NCBI GenBank assembly: GCA_027618475.1
Contig: JAQCEJ010000046.1
Coordinates: 1-39,909 of the forward strand
Length of the DNA stretch: 39,909 nt
Direction of reading: 5' to 3'
Source of the DNA: Planctomycetota bacterium
GTDB lineage: Bacteria > Planctomycetota > Planctomycetia > Planctomycetales > Planctomycetaceae
Shown: positions 32,282 to 39,845 of the stretch, one piece after another
Numbering within the stretch: position 1 is the first letter of the stretch
Layout of the letters: every line of letters begins with the position of its first letter
The notes under the pieces: model-generated
Seen by the model: only the letters and a program-made list of their open reading frames with translations
The model's database searches: none
What the model was told of the DNA's origin: nothing
Position numbers and translations under genes: made by a program

Positions 32282-33220
32282 ATGACGGAACCCGATCTCC
32301 ATGTCATGGATGAGTTGTTTCAACGTCCTGCGTTGCTGTCGGCGTACCGATGGTTTCGCATGCTGCGGTTGCGGTCACCAAAGTTCCTTTGGTTGATCGC
32401 GGTAGTCATTCCGGCGATGGTGACCATCGTACTCGAGCGATTCGTTCCTCTGCCGGTCTCCTGGCTGGTTCTGCTGACTCCATCAGTCCTGTTCATCGGC
32501 ATCATTTTTTCTATCGCGCAGGCGTGTTTCCTTTGCCTGCTGATTCCCATTCTCTATCTCCTCATAAAGGAATGGTATGATCCTTCAGCTGCTGCAGTGG
32601 CATGGCAGGTGGCAATCTGGTCTCTCTTCCATTTCGGAACGTGCACGGCATTATTGGCAGGATGGAAAACAACAACCCGGCGAGCTGCAAAAATCGCCGA
32701 ACGGGACGCTCTTACCGGTGCCGGTAACTCGACGTCCTTCTTCCGCATCGCGAAAGATGCGATAAAACGCTGCCTCGCCGCAGGCCGGCCGTTGTCGATC
32801 GCCGTCATGGACTGCGACGGTTTTAAGCAGTTCAACGACGCACACGGGCACCTCGCAGGGGACCGCTTTTTGCAACAGTTGGCTCAAGCGCTCCAGGAAA
32901 GGCTCAGCCCCGACGACCGGCTCATTCGCTGGGGAGGCGACGAATTCGTCATTCTGTTTCCGTACTGTGGAGCCGATCGAAGCCGACCGATCGTCGACTT
33001 CTTGCGGGTGGGAATCACCACCGAGCTCAAACCATTCGCCGGACCGGTCACCTTCAGTTGGGGGCTCGTCTCATACGACCTGCCTCACGGCAACGCCGAG
33101 TCGCTGCTGAAAGACGCCGACCAGTTGATGTACGATGCCAAGCGTGCCGGAGGAAACCAGATTTGCTTTCGACATGTCGTCGGACCCAAGGCGTCCCCCC
33201 CTCCTGGCGAACCGACTTGA
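32282..33220 (+). CDS. Membrane-bound GGDEF protein (predicted diguanylate cyclase)
   Basis: A 312-residue protein. The ATG at 32282 lies 34 nt after csrA; the same frame is open back into csrA but only as an overlap. Residues ~36-127 contain about four hydrophobic segments that form a membrane sensor or anchor. The GGDEF domain follows: DALTGAGN (145-ish), MDCDGFKQFNDAHGHLAGD (metal and GTP site) and RWGGDEF with GGDEF at 218-222, all intact, so it should make cyclic di-GMP from two GTP. The RxxD inhibitory site normally found five residues before GGDEF is absent (SPDD in its place), suggesting no product inhibition. The tail is Pro-rich. Co-location with csrA suggests joint control of the sessile/motile choice. 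Confidence 0.92.
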   Translation: MTEPDLHVMDELFQRPALLSAYRWFRMLRLRSPKFLWLIAVVIPAMVTIVLERFVPLPVSWLVLLTPSVLFIGIIFSIAQACFLCLLIPILYLLIKEWYDPSAAAVAWQVAIWSLFHFGTCTALLAGWKTTTRRAAKIAERDALTGAGNSTSFFRIAKDAIKRCLAAGRPLSIAVMDCDGFKQFNDAHGHLAGDRFLQQLAQALQERLSPDDRLIRWGGDEFVILFPYCGADRSRPIVDFLRVGITTELKPFAGPVTFSWGLVSYDLPHGNAESLLKDADQLMYDAKRAGGNQICFRHVVGPKASPPPGEPT

Positions 33221-33653
33221 GCGACAATCGATAAACCGGTTCAGGATCTGAGAGCTAACCGGTACATTTTATCTCAGTTGACTGACTGGAAACCGTTGGC
33301 ACGACTGGGATAACGATCAGGCAAGACATACGGTGCATCTCAGCCACAAGTCATTTAATCGACAGAAACAAACCGATAGAAAGGTCATCACGATCGCGAA
33401 ACGTCCCCGCGACCTAACGCGAACACCAACTTCCCCACCCAATCAAAAGACTTGCCAAATCCCACATTGATTGAACCATTTCCACGAACGGCTATAATAA
33501 GAGGTTCACTCTTTGGGGGGAGTGAGTGAGTCCAAACGTGTCTCTTTCATCAATGATTGTTTCTGTCGTGCGTATCGTCCACTTCATCGAATTCGGACAC
33601 ATCGCACACGAACTCCGCGACAACGATTAACGTAAAGGTTAACGGAAAAGCTT
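33221..33653. other. Intergenic region with promoter and leader of the SDR gene
   Basis: A 433-bp spacer. It contains the promoter listed at 33471-33498 and a 6-bp TCACTC/GAGTGA stem at 33506-33525 at the start of the predicted leader. Nothing else was recognised. Confidence 0.5.
33471..33498 (+). promoter_or_regulatory. Promoter of the SDR gene
   Basis: TTGAAC (33471-33476) and a perfect TATAAT (33493-33498) are separated by 16 nt. This is the best sigma-70-type promoter in the window. Transcription would start near 33505, giving a leader of about 150 nt. Confidence 0.6.
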
Positions 33654-34805
33654 ATGACGGCGATTGAGCACGTGAAGGCCGGTACGGGACTTCTCGGACG
33701 TTATCTGATTAAAGACCTCAGCCAAGCGGGTGTTCCCCTCGCGGTTCTTGTTCGCCCAACGCGGCGACAGTCCGTAGACGAACGCATCGATTCGATCCTC
33801 GGGTACTGGGAATCGCAACTCGGTTGCGAGATCCCTCGTCCGATGGTTCTCGAAGGAGATATCTGCGAACCGGGGCTCGGTCTCGACGCTGCTTCGCTCG
33901 ACTGGGTCTCTAAGAATTGTGACGCCGTCATTCACAGTGCCGCCAGTCTGCAGTTCGTCAGCACCAGCGACCAAAGCGAACCGTGGCGTTCCAACGTTCA
34001 AGGAACGCAAAACATTCTCGATCTGTGCCGGAAGGCCCACATCGAAAAACTGCACCATGTCGGTACGGCCTACATCTGCGGTTTGCGAACCGGACGCGTA
34101 ATGGAAACCGACGTTGACGTCGGCCAAACACTCGGCAACGACTACGAGAAAAGCAAACTCCAGGCCGAAAAACTCGTACGCGCCGCCGACCATATTAAAA
34201 GCCTGACGGTGCATCGACCGGCGATTATCATCGGCGATTCGAACACCGGCTTTACGAATACATTCCACGGTTTCTACGCCGCGTTGCAACTTGCCTATAT
34301 GCTCACAAAAGCATACGACCACTCGGTCAACGAAACCGGTTTACTCGGCGGCGAACGCGTGCAGTTCAAACTGTCCGGCAAAGAATCGAAAAATCTGATT
34401 CCCGTCGACTGGGTCTCGGAAGTGATGTCTCACGTTATTACCAATCCCGAACATCACGGGAAAACGTATCATCTCACGCCGCTGCATCCCGTCACGACGC
34501 GGTTGTTCCGCGACGTGCTGGAAGAAGTCTGCGGTTTCTACGGAGCAATGTTCCTCGGGCCGGACGCCGAATTCGATCATCCGACCGAAGCTGAGAAACA
34601 CTTCTACCAGAATATGACGGTCTACAATTCATACTGGCGTGATGACCCGGTGTTCGACTGTACGAACACACTCGCCGCGGCACCGCATCTTCCTTCGCCG
34701 TTAATCAATCGCGAGATGCTGGTTCGACTGGCCCAGGTTGCCGTCGACATGAATTTCTCATGGTCCGACCGCGGCAAAGGCCCCCGCAAAATGGCAGTGG
34801 TGTAA
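33654..34805 (+). CDS. Extended SDR / NAD-dependent epimerase-like protein (thioester-reductase type)
   Basis: A 383-residue protein of the extended short-chain dehydrogenase family, closest by eye to the NAD_binding_4 type found in thioester reductases. Marks are AGTGLLGRYLIKDLSQAGV at the N-terminus, VLEGDICEPGLGL, CDAVIHSAASLQF, NVQGTQNILDLC, HHVGTAYICG, and the catalytic YEKSK (YxxxK) near residue 162. The C-terminal part (KNLIPVDWVSEVMSHVI; TYHLTPLHPVT) binds the substrate in related proteins. One oddity is the first Gly of the TGxxGxxG nucleotide motif: it is Ala, preceded by Lys instead of Thr (VKAGTGLLG), and the first strand is weakly hydrophobic. NAD(P) binding may be altered. The gene has its own promoter and is followed by a hairpin. 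Confidence 0.88.
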   Translation: MTAIEHVKAGTGLLGRYLIKDLSQAGVPLAVLVRPTRRQSVDERIDSILGYWESQLGCEIPRPMVLEGDICEPGLGLDAASLDWVSKNCDAVIHSAASLQFVSTSDQSEPWRSNVQGTQNILDLCRKAHIEKLHHVGTAYICGLRTGRVMETDVDVGQTLGNDYEKSKLQAEKLVRAADHIKSLTVHRPAIIIGDSNTGFTNTFHGFYAALQLAYMLTKAYDHSVNETGLLGGERVQFKLSGKESKNLIPVDWVSEVMSHVITNPEHHGKTYHLTPLHPVTTRLFRDVLEEVCGFYGAMFLGPDAEFDHPTEAEKHFYQNMTVYNSYWRDDPVFDCTNTLAAAPHLPSPLINREMLVRLAQVAVDMNFSWSDRGKGPRKMAVV

Positions 34806-34820
34806 GAATTCCGACGTTCT

Positions 34821-34841
34821 CCCTCTCCCACCGGGAGAGGG
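34821..34841. repeat. CCTCTCCC-type intergenic hairpin repeat, copy 2
   Basis: A 9-bp perfect stem CCCTCTCCC/GGGAGAGGG with loop ACC between two convergent genes, a position that suits a terminator. Confidence 0.7.
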
Positions 34842-34899
34842 CCTGCGCGTGAGGCGCTCTCCACGACGCAATTCCTCTGCGTCGCGGCTAACCATTAAG

Positions 34900-36264
34900 T
34901 TATTCCGACTTCGCTCGCGTTTTCTCGAATAACGCATGCACCGTCTCGACGATCTGATCTTCCAGCCCCGTCCGCCAGGGAGAGGGCTGATTGTAGACGA
35001 TCATCGAACTCGCCCCTTCATAGCCCCCTTCTTTGAGCACCCGCTCCGACGGGATGTAACACATTACATCATTGGCGTAACCGGTAACCCAGGTTTTCCC
35101 CTGGCCGAGTTCTGCTTTGATGCGAATCGAATAGTCGACGACGACCTCACCCCCGAGCGTTACCCACGTCAACTGATCGCCGAATCGCCAGACCTGCACC
35201 GGGTACGGATAGACCGGCGAAAGTTCGCCTTCTTTTTCGATTCGATCGAGCAGAAATTTTCCACGCCGTTGATCATAAACATTCGATGACGCCACCGACG
35301 CCTGCAATTCCTCGGTTGTGGGAACGTGATCCCACGCCAGATCGATATTCTGAAACGCCGATGAAACGTTTTCGGTGAGCGGGGTCATCGGATCGCGAAT
35401 CACTTCTTCAACGGCGATGCCCAGCATTCGACCATATTTCTCGGCGAGTTCAATCTTGCGTCGCGGCAGCGGATTCTGATCGGCACCACACCCGGCGAAG
35501 AACATCGCAACTGTGTCGGGATGCCGCTCTTCCAGATAGATCATCGCGAAGCCGGGATAGTCACCCGAAAACTGATAAAAACTGAGAACCGTCGAATGGC
35601 AGGCGTAACCGAAGATCAGGCCTCGAAGCGTCTTGCCGTCGAGCGACGAGATTTTCAAAACCGGGACTTCATGATCATAAGGACCGATACCGATCGGTGG
35701 ACGCCGCGGCGTGGCAAAGTTCGTGCGGCCGTTGCCGAATTCCAGCTTGGCCGGTTTCATGTCGGCGAGCGCCTGCTCGATAACAGTGATCACCTTTCGA
35801 TTCAGCCGGTCCTGGTAAGCGAGGACTTTATTCCAATCTTCGTCCGACATGTCCAGCATATGACTGAGGTTATGATCGAGCGCCGGTCCGGTGTGGGTAT
35901 GCGAACACGAATACATCAACTGATCCCGTTTGAGACCGTGACGCTTTTCGATTTCCGCTGAGACGAAATCAGTCATCTTGATCGGCACGCCGACGAGATC
36001 GAGACCGACGAAGACTACCGTATGCCCGTTTGGTGCTTTCATAGCGGTGGCTTTGGCCCACAGATCGTGAAGCGTTCCCTCAGCGGGATGATCGCGTCCG
36101 CCGTATCCGTCCATGAAAATCGGTTCTTCGGGGGTAATCACAATCTTGGCGACACCCGCTTCCCAATCAGCCGCTGGAACGGTGGCTGCCGCACCAGAGA
36201 GACTCAGTGTGAGGGTGACGATCGTTACGAAAAAACTTCGTCGGTGTAAGTTCACAGAGATCAT
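34900..36264 (-). CDS. Neutral/alkaline ceramidase-like hydrolase
   Basis: A 454-residue secreted protein. The ATG at 36264 has GAGGAG ten nt upstream. The signal peptide runs to about residue 30 (hydrophobic VTIVTLTLSLSGAAATV, then PAAD). The N-terminal catalytic domain of the non-lysosomal ceramidase family is recognisable: WEAGVAKIVITPEEPIFMDG, VVFVGLDLVG, then SCSHTHTGPALDHNL (zinc-binding His), FGYACHSTVL and FFAGCGADQNPLP. The C-terminal immunoglobulin-like domain of true ceramidases is missing; the protein is shorter than the ~650-700-residue enzymes. Planctomycetes encode many such short members annotated only as ceramidase-like. The real substrate is uncertain: an N-acyl amide is expected, and sphingolipid use is not shown. 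Confidence 0.87.
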   Translation of the reverse strand: MISVNLHRRSFFVTIVTLTLSLSGAAATVPAADWEAGVAKIVITPEEPIFMDGYGGRDHPAEGTLHDLWAKATAMKAPNGHTVVFVGLDLVGVPIKMTDFVSAEIEKRHGLKRDQLMYSCSHTHTGPALDHNLSHMLDMSDEDWNKVLAYQDRLNRKVITVIEQALADMKPAKLEFGNGRTNFATPRRPPIGIGPYDHEVPVLKISSLDGKTLRGLIFGYACHSTVLSFYQFSGDYPGFAMIYLEERHPDTVAMFFAGCGADQNPLPRRKIELAEKYGRMLGIAVEEVIRDPMTPLTENVSSAFQNIDLAWDHVPTTEELQASVASSNVYDQRRGKFLLDRIEKEGELSPVYPYPVQVWRFGDQLTWVTLGGEVVVDYSIRIKAELGQGKTWVTGYANDVMCYIPSERVLKEGGYEGASSMIVYNQPSPWRTGLEDQIVETVHALFEKTRAKSE

Positions 36265-36384
36265 AGAGGTCAAACTCCTCGTCGGTGGTGTCGTCGTGTC
36301 GGGACGCTACGAATCGAATCCAGTCTAAAGCATCCGCACCAAAATCAAAAGAGACCGGCTGGTTGATCCCCCCCTCCTTACATA

Positions 36385-36411
36385 TTGCCCCTGTCGCGAC
36401 TCTCGGATAAT
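36385..36411 (+). promoter_or_regulatory. Possible cstA promoter
   Basis: TTGCCC (36385-36390) and GATAAT (36406-36411) lie 15 nt apart, about 65 nt upstream of the start codon. The spacing is short, so the call is tentative. A small GTGGA/TCCAC stem follows in the leader. Confidence 0.3.
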
Positions 36412-36480
36412 GTGTATGTGGTGGACAGCTCCACTTGCCCACCTGTGGTTCCCGCTGACTCTTCACCAAAAAGGTCTGAG

Positions 36481-38265
36481 ATGCAACTGATCACCGTTGT
36501 CCTCTTTTCCGCCGTTGTGTTGTCGATTGCTTACCGTGTCTACGGCCGCGTTTTGAGTCGCTGGTTGAACCTGCGTCCCGACGTCGCCACCCCCGCCGTC
36601 GAGATGCGCGACGAAGTCGATTTCGTCCCCATCGATGCCAAATTTCTGATGGGGCAGCACTTCTCCGCCATTGCCGCTGCGGGACCGATCGTTGGGCCGA
36701 TTCTCGCCGGCATTACATTCGGCTGGTTGCCCGCCCTCATCTGGATTCTCGTCGGTTCGATCTTCATCGGCGGGGTACACGACATGACGTCGCTGGTCGC
36801 ATCGATTCGCCACAAGGCCCGTTCGATCGCCGAGGTCGTCCGCGAGCATATGACCCGCCGAAGTTACGTGCTCTTCCTGATGTTTGTCTGGCTTGCGCTT
36901 GTGTACATCATCGTCGCGTTTACCGACGTCACCGCGAGATCGTTCGTCGGTGCGCAGGTTCTCGAAAATGGTGAAACGATCACCGGCGGGGGCATTGCCA
37001 GTTCGTCGCTGATGTACCTCATCCTGCCGCTCATCATGGGATGCCTGTTGCGTTACACGAAAATGGGGGTCGGACTGGCAACGGCGATCTTTTTGCCGCT
37101 CGTCGGCGTGTCAATAGTGGTCGGGCAATGGATCCCCTTCGACGTCGGCCACATCTTCGGCATGGACGAAGCGCAGGCGCTTCGCGTCTGGAATGTCAGC
37201 CTGCTCGTCTATTGCGTTATCGCTTCGGTGATGCCGATGTGGTTGCTGCTGCAACCTCGCGGTCATCTCGGCGGTTATTTTCTCTATATAGCCTTGGCGG
37301 CGGGGATGCTCGGCGTGATTTTCGGCGGCAAAGAGATCGCCTATCCGGCATTTCGTGGTTGGTCGGTGACCGCTGCCGACGGGTCGACGCTGACGCTCTT
37401 TCCGCTGATGTTCATCATGATTGCCTGCGGCGCGTGTTCGGGATTTCATTCGATCATCGCGTCGGGGACGACCTCCAAACAACTCCGTACCGAACCCGAT
37501 GCCCGCGTGATCGGCTACGGAGCGATGCTGCTCGAAGCAATGGTCGCCGTCGTTTCTCTTTGCTGTGTGATGATGCTCACGCCTGATACCGGGCTGCTCG
37601 CGGGCAAAACGCCGCCGCCAAATTACATTTACGCCCAGGGCATCGGCAGCTTCATGCAGGTGATCGGTGTCCCTGCTGCCTTCGGTGTGTCGTTCGGCCT
37701 GATGGCCTTCACCACCTTCGTGTACGATACGCTCGATGTTTGCACGCGACTGGGGCGATACATTCTGCAGGAACTCTTCGGCTGGACCGGTTCGCTCGGC
37801 CGCTGGGTTTCGACGGCAATCACTGCCGGTGTGCCGGCCATTTTTCTGATCTGGCAACCGAATAGCGAAAAACCGGCGTGGCGTATTTTCTGGGACTTGT
37901 TCGGTGCCTCGAATCAACTGCTCGCCGCCCTCACGCTGCTCGGCGTAACCGTCTGGCTCGCGAAGACGATGCGGGCCAGATGGGTCTGGTTCGCCGTGGG
38001 GCTGCCGTGCGCATTCATGTATGTGATGAGTATGTGGGCGCTCTTCCGCATCTGCTGGCCGTTGTTGGAGTCGATCAAAGCATTCGCCGTCAGCCTCGCT
38101 GAAGGACAACCCATATGGGAAGGGGCATCGGGAAATCCGGTGCCGTGGGTCTCGATGATTCTTATCGCGCTCGGCCTCTTGATGCTCGCCGAGGCGCTTC
38201 GCGTTTTCAAAGGAGGCTGGACGCCGCCGCATCCGTCCGACAGCAAAGTCGCAGCAACAGCGTAG
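36481..38265 (+). CDS. cstA: Carbon starvation protein CstA (peptide/pyruvate transporter family)
   Basis: A 594-residue integral membrane protein with about sixteen hydrophobic segments. The ATG at 36481 is preceded by AAGGTC; the frame extends 32 codons upstream into the leader without support. CstA signatures are AIAAAGPIVGPILAGITFGW near residue 60, GGVHDMTSLVASIRHKARSI, CGACSGFHSIIASGTTSKQL in the middle (conserved substrate-site region) and FTTFVYDTLDVCTRLGRYIL. E. coli CstA and its relatives import peptides or pyruvate when carbon is scarce. The protein is shorter than the ~700-residue enterobacterial form, as is common in other phyla. The ThuA-domain gene follows after 93 nt on the same strand. 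Confidence 0.93.
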   Translation: MQLITVVLFSAVVLSIAYRVYGRVLSRWLNLRPDVATPAVEMRDEVDFVPIDAKFLMGQHFSAIAAAGPIVGPILAGITFGWLPALIWILVGSIFIGGVHDMTSLVASIRHKARSIAEVVREHMTRRSYVLFLMFVWLALVYIIVAFTDVTARSFVGAQVLENGETITGGGIASSSLMYLILPLIMGCLLRYTKMGVGLATAIFLPLVGVSIVVGQWIPFDVGHIFGMDEAQALRVWNVSLLVYCVIASVMPMWLLLQPRGHLGGYFLYIALAAGMLGVIFGGKEIAYPAFRGWSVTAADGSTLTLFPLMFIMIACGACSGFHSIIASGTTSKQLRTEPDARVIGYGAMLLEAMVAVVSLCCVMMLTPDTGLLAGKTPPPNYIYAQGIGSFMQVIGVPAAFGVSFGLMAFTTFVYDTLDVCTRLGRYILQELFGWTGSLGRWVSTAITAGVPAIFLIWQPNSEKPAWRIFWDLFGASNQLLAALTLLGVTVWLAKTMRARWVWFAVGLPCAFMYVMSMWALFRICWPLLESIKAFAVSLAEGQPIWEGASGNPVPWVSMILIALGLLMLAEALRVFKGGWTPPHPSDSKVAATA

Positions 38266-38358
38266 CATCCCCGTTTTGCCGCGACGCAACGCGGAGCGCT
38301 AGCCCGTCCCTTAAATTTCAACAAGTACAACCATCTCCCGACAAAAAGGATCACCATC

Positions 38359-39294
38359 ATGACGCTTCGCATTCTCTCGCACTCCCTGCAAAGACGTATT
38401 GCCGCTCGACTGTGGGTGATCTGGCTTGTCGGCTGTGCCGCGGTCTGGGGGGGATTGTGCGATTCATCTCTCCATGCCGCTGAAAAACTGTCGGTCCTGC
38501 TGATCGACGGTCAGAACAATCACGACTGGAAAGCGACAACGCCGGTCCTCGTCAATGCCCTCGAATCGACTGGCAAGTTTACTGTGACCGTTGCCACAAC
38601 GCCCCCCGCGAAATCTCCCGACGCCGCGTGGAGCGATTTTCGTCCCGACTTTTCGACGTACGACGTCGTGATGAGCAACTACAACGGCGAACTCTGGCCG
38701 GAAGCGGTGCAGAAGTCACTTGAAAATTACGTCGGCGACGGGGGGGGCCTGGTGATCGTCCACGCCGCGAATAACGCCTTTCCTCAATGGTCCGCCTGGA
38801 ATGAGATGATCGGCCTTGGCTGGCGCGGTGCCGACTTCGGCCCCCGCGTGACTGTCGACGACAAAGGCGAAGTCGTCGAAACAGCCAAAGGAGAAGGCCC
38901 CGGAGCTGGGCACGGTCCGCAACACGAATACCCGATCATCGTCCGCGACCGTAAACACCCGGTGATGGATGGCATCCCCGCCGAATGGATGCACGCCAAA
39001 GACGAACTCTACCACGGCCAGCGCGGCCCCGCGGCGAACATGCACATTCTCGCGACGGCGTATTCATCGACCGACCAGGGAGGGACCGGCACCAACGAAC
39101 CGATGGTCTGGTGGATTCCGTTCGGCAAAGGAAAAGTCTTCACAACCGTGATGGGCCACGCCGACTACTCGATGAAATGCATCGGCTTCCAGACAATCTT
39201 AGGTCGAGGAACGGAATGGGCATCGACCGGTAAAGTGACGTTGCCCGTACCGAAGAATTTCCCGACGGCGGAGGGGGCGAGTTCGGTGGAGTGA
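38359..39294 (+). CDS. Secreted ThuA-domain protein
   Basis: A 311-residue protein starting at an ATG with AAGGATC upstream. A long signal peptide (to about residue 41, ending SSLHAA) indicates export. The ThuA domain, a glutamine-amidotransferase-like fold, is clear from LSVLLIDGQNNHDWKATTPV, YDVVMSNYNGELWP, the central GGGLVIVHAANNAFPQWSAW and HPVMDGIPAEWMHAKDELYH near residue 210. The end is GKGKVFTTVMGHADYSM. ThuA proteins are linked to trehalose and other sugar use, and in planctomycetes they are numerous and often secreted, but no reaction is known. It lies downstream of cstA, perhaps on one transcript, and converges with the truncated PQQ-propeller gene. Confidence 0.9.
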   Translation: MTLRILSHSLQRRIAARLWVIWLVGCAAVWGGLCDSSLHAAEKLSVLLIDGQNNHDWKATTPVLVNALESTGKFTVTVATTPPAKSPDAAWSDFRPDFSTYDVVMSNYNGELWPEAVQKSLENYVGDGGGLVIVHAANNAFPQWSAWNEMIGLGWRGADFGPRVTVDDKGEVVETAKGEGPGAGHGPQHEYPIIVRDRKHPVMDGIPAEWMHAKDELYHGQRGPAANMHILATAYSSTDQGGTGTNEPMVWWIPFGKGKVFTTVMGHADYSMKCIGFQTILGRGTEWASTGKVTLPVPKNFPTAEGASSVE

Positions 39295-39325
39295 GTACAC
39301 CAACGTGGAAAGGCATGGCCTGAGT

Positions 39326-39352
39326 CCACCTTCTTCCCGAGAGAGAAGGTGG
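39326..39352. repeat. Intergenic hairpin repeat, diverged copy 3
   Basis: A 9-bp stem CCACCTTCT/AGAAGGTGG with loop TCCCGAGAG, between convergent genes. The inner part resembles the CCTCTCCC element of copies 1 and 2. Confidence 0.6.
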
Positions 39353-39366
39353 TGACCATCGACTCG

Positions 39367-39845
39367 CTATTTTCGCTCTCCGATGCAGTACAAATTCTGA
39401 TACGTCCGCACGAACAATTGCCCGTCGGTCGGGGCGACGTTGGCTTTCATGTGTTCGCCCATTTCGTTCTTGGCGATGAGCTGATACTCGGGGGTCGCGG
39501 CGAGGACGAAAATCTCTCCCTGCTTGTTGCCGATGTAGAGGTGCTCACCGGCCCGAATAACACCTCCCCACAAGTCGCCGCCGAGACGTTCTTTCCAGAC
39601 GGTTTCGCCGGTCGCGACATCGATACACTCGGCGATGCCAGGGGCATCGGAGACGTAGAGGTGTCCGTTGTAAACGACTCCCGAACCGATCCGCTGCGGC
39701 GACTGTTCGACATGCCACAGGCGATGCGTCTTCGTGATATCCCCCGTGCCACCGAGTTTGACGGCCATCATCGATTTGAGAAAACCGCTCACGCCGATCA
39801 ATACGCCGTCGCCGACTGCGGTATCGGGATAATTGCTCGGCCCTA
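39367..39845 (-). pseudogene. PQQ-like beta-propeller protein, 5' part lost at an apparent IS junction
   Basis: The C-terminal ~159 codons of a BamB/PQQ-type propeller protein. Clear repeat features are VGDGVLIGVSGFLKSMMAVK, LGGTGDITKTHRLWHVEQSP, QRIGSGVVYNGHLYVSDAPG, ATGETVWKERLGG and GDLWGGVIRAGEHLYIGNKQ, ending ...QLFVRTYQNLYCIGERK and a TAG stop. Planctomycete members of this family are usually over 400 residues with a signal peptide. Here the frame runs without a start codon of its own straight into sequence that looks like an IS end at 39846. The only start codons inside are internal (a TTG at 39801). The gene is therefore probably inactivated, unless the IS supplies a promoter for a fragment. 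Such proteins are exported and bind partners or PQQ-like ligands. Confidence 0.75.

Noticed and set aside
36385-36480. CsrA control of cstA, as known in E. coli
   Set aside because: No A-GGA motif overlaps the cstA ribosome site; the one GGA in the leader lies in a stem, not a loop.
37111-38289. 392-codon open frame antisense to cstA
   Set aside because: cstA is clear on the plus strand; the antisense product is His/Arg/Glu-rich low complexity, typical of a shadow.
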